NCBI RefSeq assembly: GCF_947039875.1
Contig: NZ_CAMRAN010000039.1
Location: 1-37,168, forward strand
Source: an uncultured Photobacterium sp.
Lineage (GTDB): Bacteria; Pseudomonadota; Gammaproteobacteria; Enterobacterales; Vibrionaceae
DNA length: 37,168 bases
Reading direction: 5' to 3'
Both the position numbers and the translations under genes were made by a program. Positions 30,383-37,168 of this stretch are shown here, piece after piece. Positions within the stretch are counted from its first letter, which is position 1. The number at the start of each line of letters is the position of its first letter. Below the pieces are notes generated by a model that saw nothing but the letters and a program-made list of their open reading frames with translations, searched no databases and was not told the origin of the DNA.

Positions 30383-32410
30383 TTAACTATTAGCAATAAA
30401 TTGCTGTCGTAATTGATGAATTTTATCCCGTGTTTCTGCAGCTTGTTCAAACTCTAAGTTTTGTGCAAAGTCATACATTTGCTTTTCTAAGCGCTGAATT
30501 TCAAGTTCTAATTGCTGCGGAGTTAATACTGAATAAGTTCCTTTTGATTCTGCTACTTTATGTAACTCAGCGGCTTTATTTCGAGATTTAGCCCGCCCAC
30601 TCGACGCACCAAGCTCTAATAAATCACCAATTTTCTTATTCAGTTTTTGAGGGACAATATTATGTTCAAGGTTATGTATAATCTGTTTTTCTCGGCGGCG
30701 CTGGGTTTCATTAATCGCCCGCTCCATAGAGCCCGTAATACGATCACCATATAAAATCGCCTTACCTTCAATATTACGCGCTGCGCGTCCCATAGTTTGA
30801 ATTAAGGATCGTTCTGAACGTAAAAATCCCTCTTTATCCGCATCCAAAATAGCCACGAGTGATACTTCTGGAATATCAAGACCTTCTCGAAGTAAGTTAA
30901 TCCCAACTAACACATCAAATTTACCTAACCGCAAGTCACGAATAATTTCAACCCGTTCAACCGTATCGATATCAGAGTGAAGATAACGTACTTTGACACC
31001 ATGTTCGGTTAGATATTCAGTAAGATCTTCTGACATTCGCTTAGTTAACGTCGTCACTAACACTCGCTCTTGTTTAGCGGATCTTATGTGAATCTCAGAA
31101 AGTAAATCATCAACTTGTGTTGCTACAGGCCTAACTTCTATTTCAGGATCAAGTAAACCTGTCGGGCGCACAACTTGCTCAGCAATATCACCACCTGACT
31201 TTTCAATCTCATAATTACCTGGAGTTGCAGAAACATAAATAGTCTGTGGAGCTAAAGACTCAAATTCCTCAAACTTCATTGGGCGGTTATCTAATGCTGA
31301 TGGTAATCGAAATCCATATTCCACTAGATTTTCTTTACGAGAGCGATCACCGCGAAACATGGCACCGATTTGAGAAACGGTCACATGAGATTCATCAATA
31401 ATTAATAAACCGTCGGCAGGAAGATAATCAAATAATGTTGGTGGCGGCTCACCCTCTGCACGACCACTGAGGTAGCGTGAATAGTTTTCGATACCAGAAC
31501 AAAAGCCGAGCTCGTTCATCATTTCGATATCAAATTGCGTTCGCTGCGAAATACGCTGTTCTTCAACCAATTTATTATTATCTAACAATTGTTGCTTACG
31601 CTGGGTTAGCTCCAGTTTAATCCCTTCGATGGCTTCAAGAATTTTCTCTCTTGGTGTCACGTAGTGTGTTTTGGGATAAATTGTCGTGCGGGCTAAATTG
31701 CGTTGGATAATGGCGCCAGTTAGGGGATCAAATGATGAAATAACTTCAACTTCATCATCAAATAATTCTAATCTAATCGCTTCTTTTTCTGATTCAGCAG
31801 GGAAAATATCAATCACTTCCCCTCGAACTCGAAACGTACCTCGCTCAAAGACAGCATCATTACGTTTATATTGCAGTTCAGCTAAGCGACGAAGAATGTC
31901 ACGTTGATTGAGTACATCACCACGACGTACATGTAACATCATTTTTAAATAAGATTCAGGATCACCCAAACCATAGATAGCCGACACTGACGCAATAATA
32001 ATAACGTCACGTCGTTCCATTAATGCTTTAGTTGCTGACAATCGCATTTGTTCAATATGGGCGTTAACGGAAGCGTCTTTTTCAATAAATGTATCCGTGG
32101 TAGGTACATAAGCTTCAGGCTGGTAATAATCGTAATAAGAAACAAAATATTCTACGGCATTATCAGGAAAGAAATCTCTCATCTCACCATAGAGCTGGGC
32201 TGCTAAGGTTTTATTAGGAGCCATAATAAGCGTGGGACGATTAGCTTGCGCAATCACATTGGCAATCGTAAAGGTTTTACCCGAGCCTGTAACCCCAAGT
32301 AGCGTTTGCTGTGCAAGACCAGAATCAAGCCCATCCATCAATTGTGCAATGGCCGTGGGTTGATCACCAGCTGGCGAATAATCAGATACAAGACTAAACA
32401 GCTTACTCAT
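30383..32410 (-). CDS. uvrB: Excinuclease ABC subunit B
   Basis: Damage-verification helicase-like subunit of UvrABC nucleotide excision repair. The 675-residue protein has Walker A GVTGSGKT (39-46), the beta-hairpin block [12 protein letters not shown] (about 92-103) that inserts between DNA strands, helicase motifs including LLIDESH and TMGRAARN, and a C-terminal UVR domain ([22 protein letters not shown]) that contacts UvrC. ATG 32410 gives the family start [18 protein letters not shown]; a further in-frame ATG at 32431 is less likely. I see no good SOS (LexA) box upstream, but two DnaA-box regions are present. Its 3' end faces the qrr1 terminator 28 bp away. Confidence 0.97.
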   Translation of the reverse strand: MSKLFSLVSDYSPAGDQPTAIAQLMDGLDSGLAQQTLLGVTGSGKTFTIANVIAQANRPTLIMAPNKTLAAQLYGEMRDFFPDNAVEYFVSYYDYYQPEAYVPTTDTFIEKDASVNAHIEQMRLSATKALMERRDVIIIASVSAIYGLGDPESYLKMMLHVRRGDVLNQRDILRRLAELQYKRNDAVFERGTFRVRGEVIDIFPAESEKEAIRLELFDDEVEVISSFDPLTGAIIQRNLARTTIYPKTHYVTPREKILEAIEGIKLELTQRKQQLLDNNKLVEEQRISQRTQFDIEMMNELGFCSGIENYSRYLSGRAEGEPPPTLFDYLPADGLLIIDESHVTVSQIGAMFRGDRSRKENLVEYGFRLPSALDNRPMKFEEFESLAPQTIYVSATPGNYEIEKSGGDIAEQVVRPTGLLDPEIEVRPVATQVDDLLSEIHIRSAKQERVLVTTLTKRMSEDLTEYLTEHGVKVRYLHSDIDTVERVEIIRDLRLGKFDVLVGINLLREGLDIPEVSLVAILDADKEGFLRSERSLIQTMGRAARNIEGKAILYGDRITGSMERAINETQRRREKQIIHNLEHNIVPQKLNKKIGDLLELGASSGRAKSRNKAAELHKVAESKGTYSVLTPQQLELEIQRLEKQMYDFAQNLEFEQAAETRDKIHQLRQQFIANS

Positions 32411-32585
32411 TACATCTACCCATAATAACAATACTAAGTATCATTGTGAGCACCTACTCAATAATGTCAATACTGGTTTGGTTAAGTTTAAAATTGTAGT
32501 GATAACAGGAAAATAATAAAAACAGATAGTTATGCATATAGACACTTTTGAATTAAGTATGTAAAGATGGATAACCAATTAAATG

Positions 32586-32594
32586 TTATCCACA
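32586..32594 (+). promoter_or_regulatory. DnaA box (perfect TTATCCACA)
   Basis: TTATCCACA matches the strict DnaA-box consensus. It lies 176 bp upstream of the uvrB ATG. Confidence 0.55.
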
Positions 32595-32772
32595 GATTTT
32601 CCAAGCATTCTTACCTTTAATATCAGGCATATTGTTTTTATATTTCTTCATTATTTATAACACTTTTATATTTGCTTCTTTCTCGTTATTCTTTATGGTC
32701 ATTGTTGTTAATTAATTCCCTTATTACATTTCTTATCAACATCAATCGAAATACCCCGCTAACATCAACTTA

Positions 32773-32797
32773 GTTATCCACAGAAATTGTGGACAAC
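32773..32797. promoter_or_regulatory. Inverted pair of DnaA-box-like sites
   Basis: A perfect TTATCCACA (32774-32782) faces TGTGGACAA (32788-32796; TTGTCCACA on the minus strand, one change from consensus) across 5 bp, forming a near-perfect 25-bp inverted repeat. With the box at 32586 this makes three sites within 211 bp. Confidence 0.55.
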
Positions 32798-32852
32798 CAC
32801 TAAAAAGCCAAGTGATTAGGCATTTCTTAAAAATCAAGTGTTTTTTTATAGG

Positions 32853-32882
32853 GAATAAAAAAGCTAACCTCATGGTTAGCTT
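32853..32882 (-). terminator. Intrinsic terminator of pepE
   Basis: On the minus strand AAGCTAACC (32874-32882) pairs with GGTTAGCTT (32861-32869) across a 4-nt loop and runs into TTTTATT. It lies 34 bp after the pepE stop. Confidence 0.88.
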
Positions 32883-32916
32883 CTTCGTTGATGTCTTTAC
32901 ACTCAGCGCCATAACG

Positions 32917-33654
32917 TTAGTAATTAAGATCCATCAAAAACTGTACATCATCACCTGGTTGATAATAAACAGGCTCATTACCATAGCTAAAGAATTTTAG
33001 CGGCTTACCGTTAGCTGCATGATAACTAATCTTATTATCTGTAACCGCCAACCATGTTCCTTCAGGAATACCAATAACAGGCTCATGCTTATTAATCTCA
33101 AGGAACTCTTGAATTCGCTCATCACGCGTCTCACCCATATGGCCTTCAACAGAGGCTTCTAAGTAATGCGGATTAATTTGGAAAGGCACGAAATTTAATG
33201 AAGATAGAATGGCACCTGTTACGATAGGCATATCGTTAGTGGTACGAATAGTTGGACAACCGATGTTAGTCCCCGCACTCCAACCAATATAAGCCGTCCC
33301 TTTTTTTAATACTGCTTTACGAATTGGGCCAACTAAACCTAAATCATGTAACGTTTTATTGAGTACCCAAGTATTACCACCGCTGACAATAATACCGTCA
33401 GCTTGTTCGATGGCCGTAACGGGATCTTCAGCACGGTGTAAACCCGTAGCAACACAATCTAAACCCAACTTATCAAATGTTGCTTGAACTAATGCCACAC
33501 GATCATCATGACTTGAACGAATAACAGCGTATGGGATCACGACAAAATGCTTCGCTCCAGTACGCTTTACTTGCTCAACAATTGCATCAGCAGCAAATTC
33601 CATTACATGCGTGTTACCAGCAATTTTACCATTACTGAGTAATAAAATATCCAT
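32917..33654 (-). CDS. pepE: Dipeptidase E (aspartyl dipeptidase)
   Basis: Cytosolic serine peptidase of family S51 that cleaves Asp-X dipeptides. In the 245-residue protein the nucleophile Ser126 lies in GWSAGTN, with Asp141 and His163 (in INPHYLE) at the same distances (+15 and +37) as the Ser120/Asp135/His157 triad of the enteric enzyme. Also typical is IIVSGGNTWVLNKTL. The ATG follows AGGA. It is transcribed alone: its own terminator follows at 32853, and rsxA is divergent. Peptides imported by Opp are natural substrates for such enzymes, though the genes are unlinked here. Confidence 0.95.
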   Translation of the reverse strand: MDILLLSNGKIAGNTHVMEFAADAIVEQVKRTGAKHFVVIPYAVIRSSHDDRVALVQATFDKLGLDCVATGLHRAEDPVTAIEQADGIIVSGGNTWVLNKTLHDLGLVGPIRKAVLKKGTAYIGWSAGTNIGCPTIRTTNDMPIVTGAILSSLNFVPFQINPHYLEASVEGHMGETRDERIQEFLEINKHEPVIGIPEGTWLAVTDNKISYHAANGKPLKFFSYGNEPVYYQPGDDVQFLMDLNY

Positions 33655-34060
33655 TGTTCCATCCTATCGCTTATATTTATTCGTCATACGTGTAATCACG
33701 AACATTATTTATATTAAACTCAGTTATATCAAACGCAGAATTATCTAATTTTACAACCGCCACAATCACAATTTACGAAAACACTCAAAAAAACAGCTGT
33801 TTTTTCATAATGATTAGCAATACCTTTACGTTTAAAAAACATAACAAACACAATTAAAAACCCAAAACAATGTATTTAATTAACAACACATAATGGGCTA
33901 TTAGCCTAAAAGAAGAAATTTATTGCACTAAAAACTTATATTTCAAGCAACTACTCAAATTTAAGACGATTAATAGATAAAACCCTACCCTTGAGGAGTT
34001 GTTATAGCGCTCACAAAATCAGATAATGTTGGGATCTATTGCAATGATAATGAACTCGGT
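33655..34060. other. Divergent pepE/rsxA promoter region
   Basis: About 400 bp, very AT-rich, that must hold promoters for both genes. An 18-bp palindrome is listed separately. CGTG-TAAT-CACG near 33688-33699 is a short inverted repeat with spacing wrong for CRP. A 12-codon frame (34026-34064) ends within the rsxA start codon as ATGA. AGGAG at about 33992 has no start codon at a suitable distance. Confidence 0.45.
33788..33805. repeat. Perfect 18-bp palindrome between pepE and rsxA
   Basis: AAAAAACAGCTGTTTTTT is fully self-complementary with no loop, so it fits a dimeric regulator's operator better than an RNA hairpin. It lies 134 bp upstream of pepE and 256 bp upstream of rsxA. I cannot name the regulator. 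Confidence 0.5.
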
Positions 34061-34642
34061 ATGACTGAATACCTTTTACTCCTCATCGGAACAGTGTTGG
34101 TTAACAACTTTGTTCTCGTTAAATTCTTAGGCTTATGTCCTTTTATGGGTGTATCTAAGAAACTAGAAACTGCTATCGGTATGGGCTTAGCGACAACATT
34201 TGTGCTAACGCTTGCCTCTGTGTGTGCGTATCTTGTTGAAACCTATATCTTGGAGCCATTAGGTATCCAATATTTACGTACGCTTAGCTTCATACTCGTG
34301 ATTGCCGTTGTGGTGCAATTTACCGAAATGGTCGTGCATAAAACTAGTCCAACCCTTTACCGTTTATTAGGTATTTTTCTACCACTCATCACAACCAACT
34401 GTGCGGTATTAGGTGTCGCTTTACTCAATACCAATGAGCACCATAACTTCATTCAATCTGTTATTTATGGATTTGGTGCGGCAGTGGGTTTCTCATTGGT
34501 ATTAGTATTGTTCGCTTCTATGCGTGAACGTATTGCAGCGGCAGATGTGCCAGGGCCATTTAAAGGCGCTTCGATTGCAATGATCACCGCAGGCCTTATG
34601 TCTCTTGCCTTTATGGGCTTTACTGGATTGGTGAAATTGTAA
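34061..34642 (+). CDS. rsxA: Electron transport complex subunit RsxA (RnfA)
   Basis: Integral inner-membrane subunit of the Rnf/Rsx ion-translocating electron-transport complex; in E. coli Rsx keeps the SoxR iron-sulfur sensor reduced. The 193-residue protein has six likely membrane spans, with [20 protein letters not shown] near the N terminus and the [13 protein letters not shown] block, including the conserved Cys pairs of RnfA/RnfE proteins. The Shine-Dalgarno sequence is weak. The stop overlaps the rsxB start by one base (TAATG). Confidence 0.95.
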   Translation: MTEYLLLLIGTVLVNNFVLVKFLGLCPFMGVSKKLETAIGMGLATTFVLTLASVCAYLVETYILEPLGIQYLRTLSFILVIAVVVQFTEMVVHKTSPTLYRLLGIFLPLITTNCAVLGVALLNTNEHHNFIQSVIYGFGAAVGFSLVLVLFASMRERIAAADVPGPFKGASIAMITAGLMSLAFMGFTGLVKL

Positions 34643-35226
34643 TGAGCGGGATCTTAATTGCTGCCATTGTACTCGCTGTTTTAGCTGCAATATTTGGCAT
34701 TGTTTTAGGCTTTGCTTCAGTGCGTTTTAAAGTTGAGGCAGATCCTATTGTAGAACAAATTGATGCTATTTTACCGCAAACACAATGTGGTCAATGTGGC
34801 TTCCCCGGTTGTCGTCCCTATGCTGAAGCGATAGCAAACGGCGAAATCATTAACAAATGCCCACCCGGTGGTCAAGCTACCATTGAAAAACTTGCCGATC
34901 TAATGGGTGTCGAAGTGCCTCAGGCTTCGAATGAAGTGACTAATAATATTAAAAAAGTCGCTTTTATTCATGAGGATATGTGTATTGGTTGTACTAAATG
35001 TATTCAAGCATGCCCTGTAGACGCCATTGTTGGTGGCACTAAATCAATGCACACCGTAATAAAAGACGAATGTACAGGCTGTGATCTTTGTGTTTCTCCT
35101 TGCCCTACAGATTGTATTGAAATGATCCCAGTTAAAGAAACCCCCGATAACTGGAAATGGCAACTCAACCAAATACCGGTTGTTAATATTGCTGCGACAG
35201 CGAATGCAGAAAAGGTTAAGCCATAG
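34642..35226 (+). CDS. rsxB: Electron transport complex subunit RsxB (RnfB), iron-sulfur protein
   Basis: Membrane-anchored ferredoxin-like subunit that passes electrons in the Rsx complex. The 194-residue protein has an N-terminal membrane helix (about 4-26), a first cluster motif with Cys49, Cys52, Cys57 and Cys73 ([12 protein letters not shown]), and two [4Fe-4S] ferredoxin motifs: Cys114/117/120/124 and Cys144/147/150/154. All cluster ligands are present. It overlaps rsxA by one base and lies two bases before rsxC. Confidence 0.96.
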   Translation: MSGILIAAIVLAVLAAIFGIVLGFASVRFKVEADPIVEQIDAILPQTQCGQCGFPGCRPYAEAIANGEIINKCPPGGQATIEKLADLMGVEVPQASNEVTNNIKKVAFIHEDMCIGCTKCIQACPVDAIVGGTKSMHTVIKDECTGCDLCVSPCPTDCIEMIPVKETPDNWKWQLNQIPVVNIAATANAEKVKP

Positions 35227-35228
35227 TC

Positions 35229-37168
35229 ATGCTATCGATTATTGAACAAATTAAACAAGGTAAATTGTGGGATTTCCATGGTGGTATTCACCCTGCGGAA
35301 AATAAAGCATTATCAAATACACAGCCAATTAAAGCTGCGGGCATTCCTAACGAATTAGTATTGCCACTAAAACAACACATTGGTTCTCGCGGTGATATTA
35401 TCGTCAATATTGGCGATCACGTTCTCAAAGGCCAACCACTCACGCAAGGTGATATTGCGATGTGTGTGCCTATTCATGCCCCAAGCTCTGGCACTATCAC
35501 GGCGATTGAGCAACGAACAACCGCCCATCCTTCTGGCTTAACCGATTTATGTATCGTAATTGCAACCGATAACCAAGATACTTGGTGTCATGCAACGCAA
35601 TATCCAGATTATCAAGATCGCGATCCAGCAGAACTGATTGAAGCTATTCGCCTTGCGGGTATTGCCGGTTTAGGCGGTGCTGGTTTTCCAACTGCACGTA
35701 AACTGCAAGGTGGTTTAGGTAACGTTGATATTCTTATTATTAACGCCGCTGAATGTGAACCTTATATCACCGCCGATGATCGACTCATGCAAGACTATGC
35801 AGATGAAGTCATCGAAGGTGTACGTATTTTACGCCATATTATTGCACCAAAATTAACCTTAATTGGTATCGAAGACAACAAACCTGAAGCAATCAAAGCA
35901 TTAGAAGCCTGTGTTAGTGAAGACGATAATATTATTATTCGCGTTATTCCAACCAAATACCCTTCAGGCAGCTCTAAACAACTGGTTAAGCTATTAACAG
36001 GTCGAGAAGTACCGAGCCAAGCACGCTCAACCTCAATCAGGGTTATTATGCAGAACATCGGTACTGCTTTTGCGATTAAGCGCGCTATCGTTAATGGTGA
36101 GCCTTTAATTGAGCGCGTGGTCACGTTAACAGGTGAAGCCTTTAAGCAACGTGGAAATGTATTTGCATTACTAGGGACGCCTATTGCTTATTTGCTTGAA
36201 AAATTTGGTTATCAAGCCGATAAAAAATACCCTCGCGTCATTATTGGTGGCTCATTAATGGGCTTTACATTGCCACATGCCAATGTACCGATTACCAAAA
36301 TTACTAACTGTATCTTAACGCCTAAACGTAAAGAATTACCGCTGCATACTTACGAAATGGCCTGTATTCGTTGCTCTGCTTGTGCTGATGTTTGCCCATC
36401 GTCATTATTACCACAACAGTTACAATGGTATGCAAAAGACAAAAACTACGACAAATGTGAAGAATATAATTTAAGCGACTGTATTGAATGCGGTGCTTGT
36501 GCTTATGTTTGTCCAAGTGAAATTCCATTGGTACAGTATTATCGCCAAGCCAAAGCTGAAATTTGGGAACGCCAACAAGATGAAATGAGTGCCGAACGTG
36601 CACGTCAACGTTTTGAAGCCAAACAGCAACGCATGGAACGCGATAAAGCTGAACGTGAAAACCGCTTTGCTAAAGCAGCAACGGATCGTCGTCAAAATAT
36701 GGCAGCATCTGGTGGCGATGATGCTGTTGCAGCAGCTATTGCGCGAGTGAAAGCGAAACAAGCAGCTGCAGCAACAGAAACAACAGCACCAGCCATAAAA
36801 CCTGCAGTTGCTGCCGCTATTGCTAAAGCAAAAGCCAGACAAGCCGCTTCAGTATCAGAAGCGAATGCTGAGCCTGATAACAGTGAAATGGCAGCCTTAC
36901 GTAAGCAGCGTAAACTTCAAGCTCGCGAGCAAAAAGCAGCCAAACATGCTGAATTAATGCAACAACAGCAAGCCGAATCAGATCAATCACCAACACAAAA
37001 TACAGATAAGAAAGATGCAGTTGCTGCCGCTGTTGCGCGAGCAAAAGCCCGTAAAGCGGCGCAACAAGCACCTGTTAACGACGTAACAACAGACACGGCG
37101 CCTGTTGCCGAAACAAACACTGACGTTGCAGTCGATCCTAAAAAAGCGGCAGTTGCTGCTGCCGTTGC
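35229..37168 (+). CDS. rsxC: Electron transport complex subunit RsxC (RnfC), 5' part, runs off the window
   Basis: NADH-side subunit of the Rsx complex. About 646 codons are visible without a stop, so the gene is truncated only by the window edge. It starts MLSIIEQIKQGKLWDFHGGI, two bases after rsxB. Order of parts: N-terminal barrel-sandwich domain, Complex-I 51-kDa-like FMN/NADH region with GGAGFPT (149-155), then two [4Fe-4S] motifs, Cys379/382/385/389 and Cys418/421/424/428. From about residue 440 a charged coiled-coil-like segment leads into Ala-rich repeats. Later rsx genes (D, G, E) would follow outside the window. Confidence 0.96.
   Translation, partial: MLSIIEQIKQGKLWDFHGGIHPAENKALSNTQPIKAAGIPNELVLPLKQHIGSRGDIIVNIGDHVLKGQPLTQGDIAMCVPIHAPSSGTITAIEQRTTAHPSGLTDLCIVIATDNQDTWCHATQYPDYQDRDPAELIEAIRLAGIAGLGGAGFPTARKLQGGLGNVDILIINAAECEPYITADDRLMQDYADEVIEGVRILRHIIAPKLTLIGIEDNKPEAIKALEACVSEDDNIIIRVIPTKYPSGSSKQLVKLLTGREVPSQARSTSIRVIMQNIGTAFAIKRAIVNGEPLIERVVTLTGEAFKQRGNVFALLGTPIAYLLEKFGYQADKKYPRVIIGGSLMGFTLPHANVPITKITNCILTPKRKELPLHTYEMACIRCSACADVCPSSLLPQQLQWYAKDKNYDKCEEYNLSDCIECGACAYVCPSEIPLVQYYRQAKAEIWERQQDEMSAERARQRFEAKQQRMERDKAERENRFAKAATDRRQNMAASGGDDAVAAAIARVKAKQAAAATETTAPAIKPAVAAAIAKAKARQAASVSEANAEPDNSEMAALRKQRKLQAREQKAAKHAELMQQQQAESDQSPTQNTDKKDAVAAAVARAKARKAAQQAPVNDVTTDTAPVAETNTDVAVDPKKAAVAAAV
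36717..37168 (+). repeat. Degenerate Ala/Lys repeats in the RsxC C-terminal tail
   Basis: A unit of about 15 residues of the form AVAAAIARAKARQAA occurs at nucleotides of about 36723-36770, 36802-36845 and 37018-37062, and a fourth copy begins at 37147 and is cut by the window edge. Spacers of different length and composition separate the copies. Variable numbers of such repeats are known in RsxC of other gammaproteobacteria. Confidence 0.85.

Larger units (their letters stand above)
32411..32852. other. uvrB upstream region with DnaA-box-like sites
   Basis: About 440 bp of AT-rich DNA between uvrB and the pepE terminator. No coding frame longer than about 20 codons has a Shine-Dalgarno sequence. 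Apart from the DnaA-box-like sites listed separately I see no clear promoter; the closest LexA-like string, TTGTAGTGATAACAG near 32496-32510, has the wrong spacing. Confidence 0.5.

Noticed and set aside
32490..32515. SOS (LexA) box upstream of uvrB
   Set aside because: The closest string has seven rather than eight bases between TTGT and ACAG and a mismatch in the first arm.
32812..33000. 62-codon plus-strand frame over the pepE terminator
   Set aside because: Runs through the pepE terminator and the pepE coding end in antisense; composition is that of a spacer.
33688..33699. CRP-like site before pepE
   Set aside because: CGTG and CACG are four bases apart, while CRP half-sites need six between TGTGA and TCACA.
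36322..37071. Several minus-strand frames of 80-120 codons
   Set aside because: All are shadows of rsxC, which is open on the plus strand to the window end with intact cluster motifs.

Overview
The window is an AT-rich, densely coding chromosomal segment of a gammaproteobacterium of the family Vibrionaceae. Photobacterium is my best guess from gene content and order, but I cannot fix the genus from sequence alone. The family call rests on luxO/luxU with a divergent qrr1-type sRNA lying between uvrB and ybhK, and on blocks otherwise ordered as in enterics (cspD/clpS-clpA, infA-aat-cydCD-trxB, icd/rluE, mnmA-hflD-purB, uvrB/ybhK-moa, rsxABC). I see no insertion sequence, prophage, CRISPR array, tRNA or rRNA gene. 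It reads as core genome, with interest in the regulatory sites and small ORFs.

Layout. 1-5250: trxB, then cydD-cydC, the ABC exporter needed for cytochrome bd and periplasmic thiol balance. 5315-7219: aat and bpt, then infA. 7250-10455: clpA and clpS on the minus strand, divergent from cspD. 10874-12973: icd and rluE, divergent. 13099-16598: a PurR-like palindrome followed by mnmA-hflD-purB. 16713-22491: oppABCDF on the minus strand, with a possible broken small gene at its end. 22907-23630: a spacer with two small unrecognised ORFs. 23645-26050: moaACDE (no moaB) behind a probable molybdenum-cofactor RNA motif. 26235-28253: a small unknown gene, a LON-substrate-domain protein and ybhK. 28215-30354: luxU, luxO and qrr1. 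30383-33654: uvrB with DnaA-box-like sites upstream, then pepE. 34061 to the end: rsxA, rsxB and the 5' part of rsxC.

How genes work together. Aat and Bpt add destabilising Leu/Phe to protein N termini, ClpS recognises those termini and ClpA unfolds the substrates for ClpP, so nearly the whole bacterial N-degron pathway lies within 4.7 kb. LuxU passes phosphate to LuxO, which would activate the sigma-54 promoter of qrr1. The sRNA, its -24/-12 promoter and LuxO-type palindromes can all be read directly here. The moa operon makes molybdopterin and is probably controlled by its own end product. The rsx genes encode a membrane electron-transport complex of the Rnf type.

Nothing seen is clearly a previously undescribed system. 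The best leads for new biology are the small ORFs at 22960-23121 and 23470-23574, the PurR-like operator before mnmA-hflD-purB, the DnaA-box cluster upstream of uvrB, and the arrangement in which uvrB could be read through antisense to qrr1.
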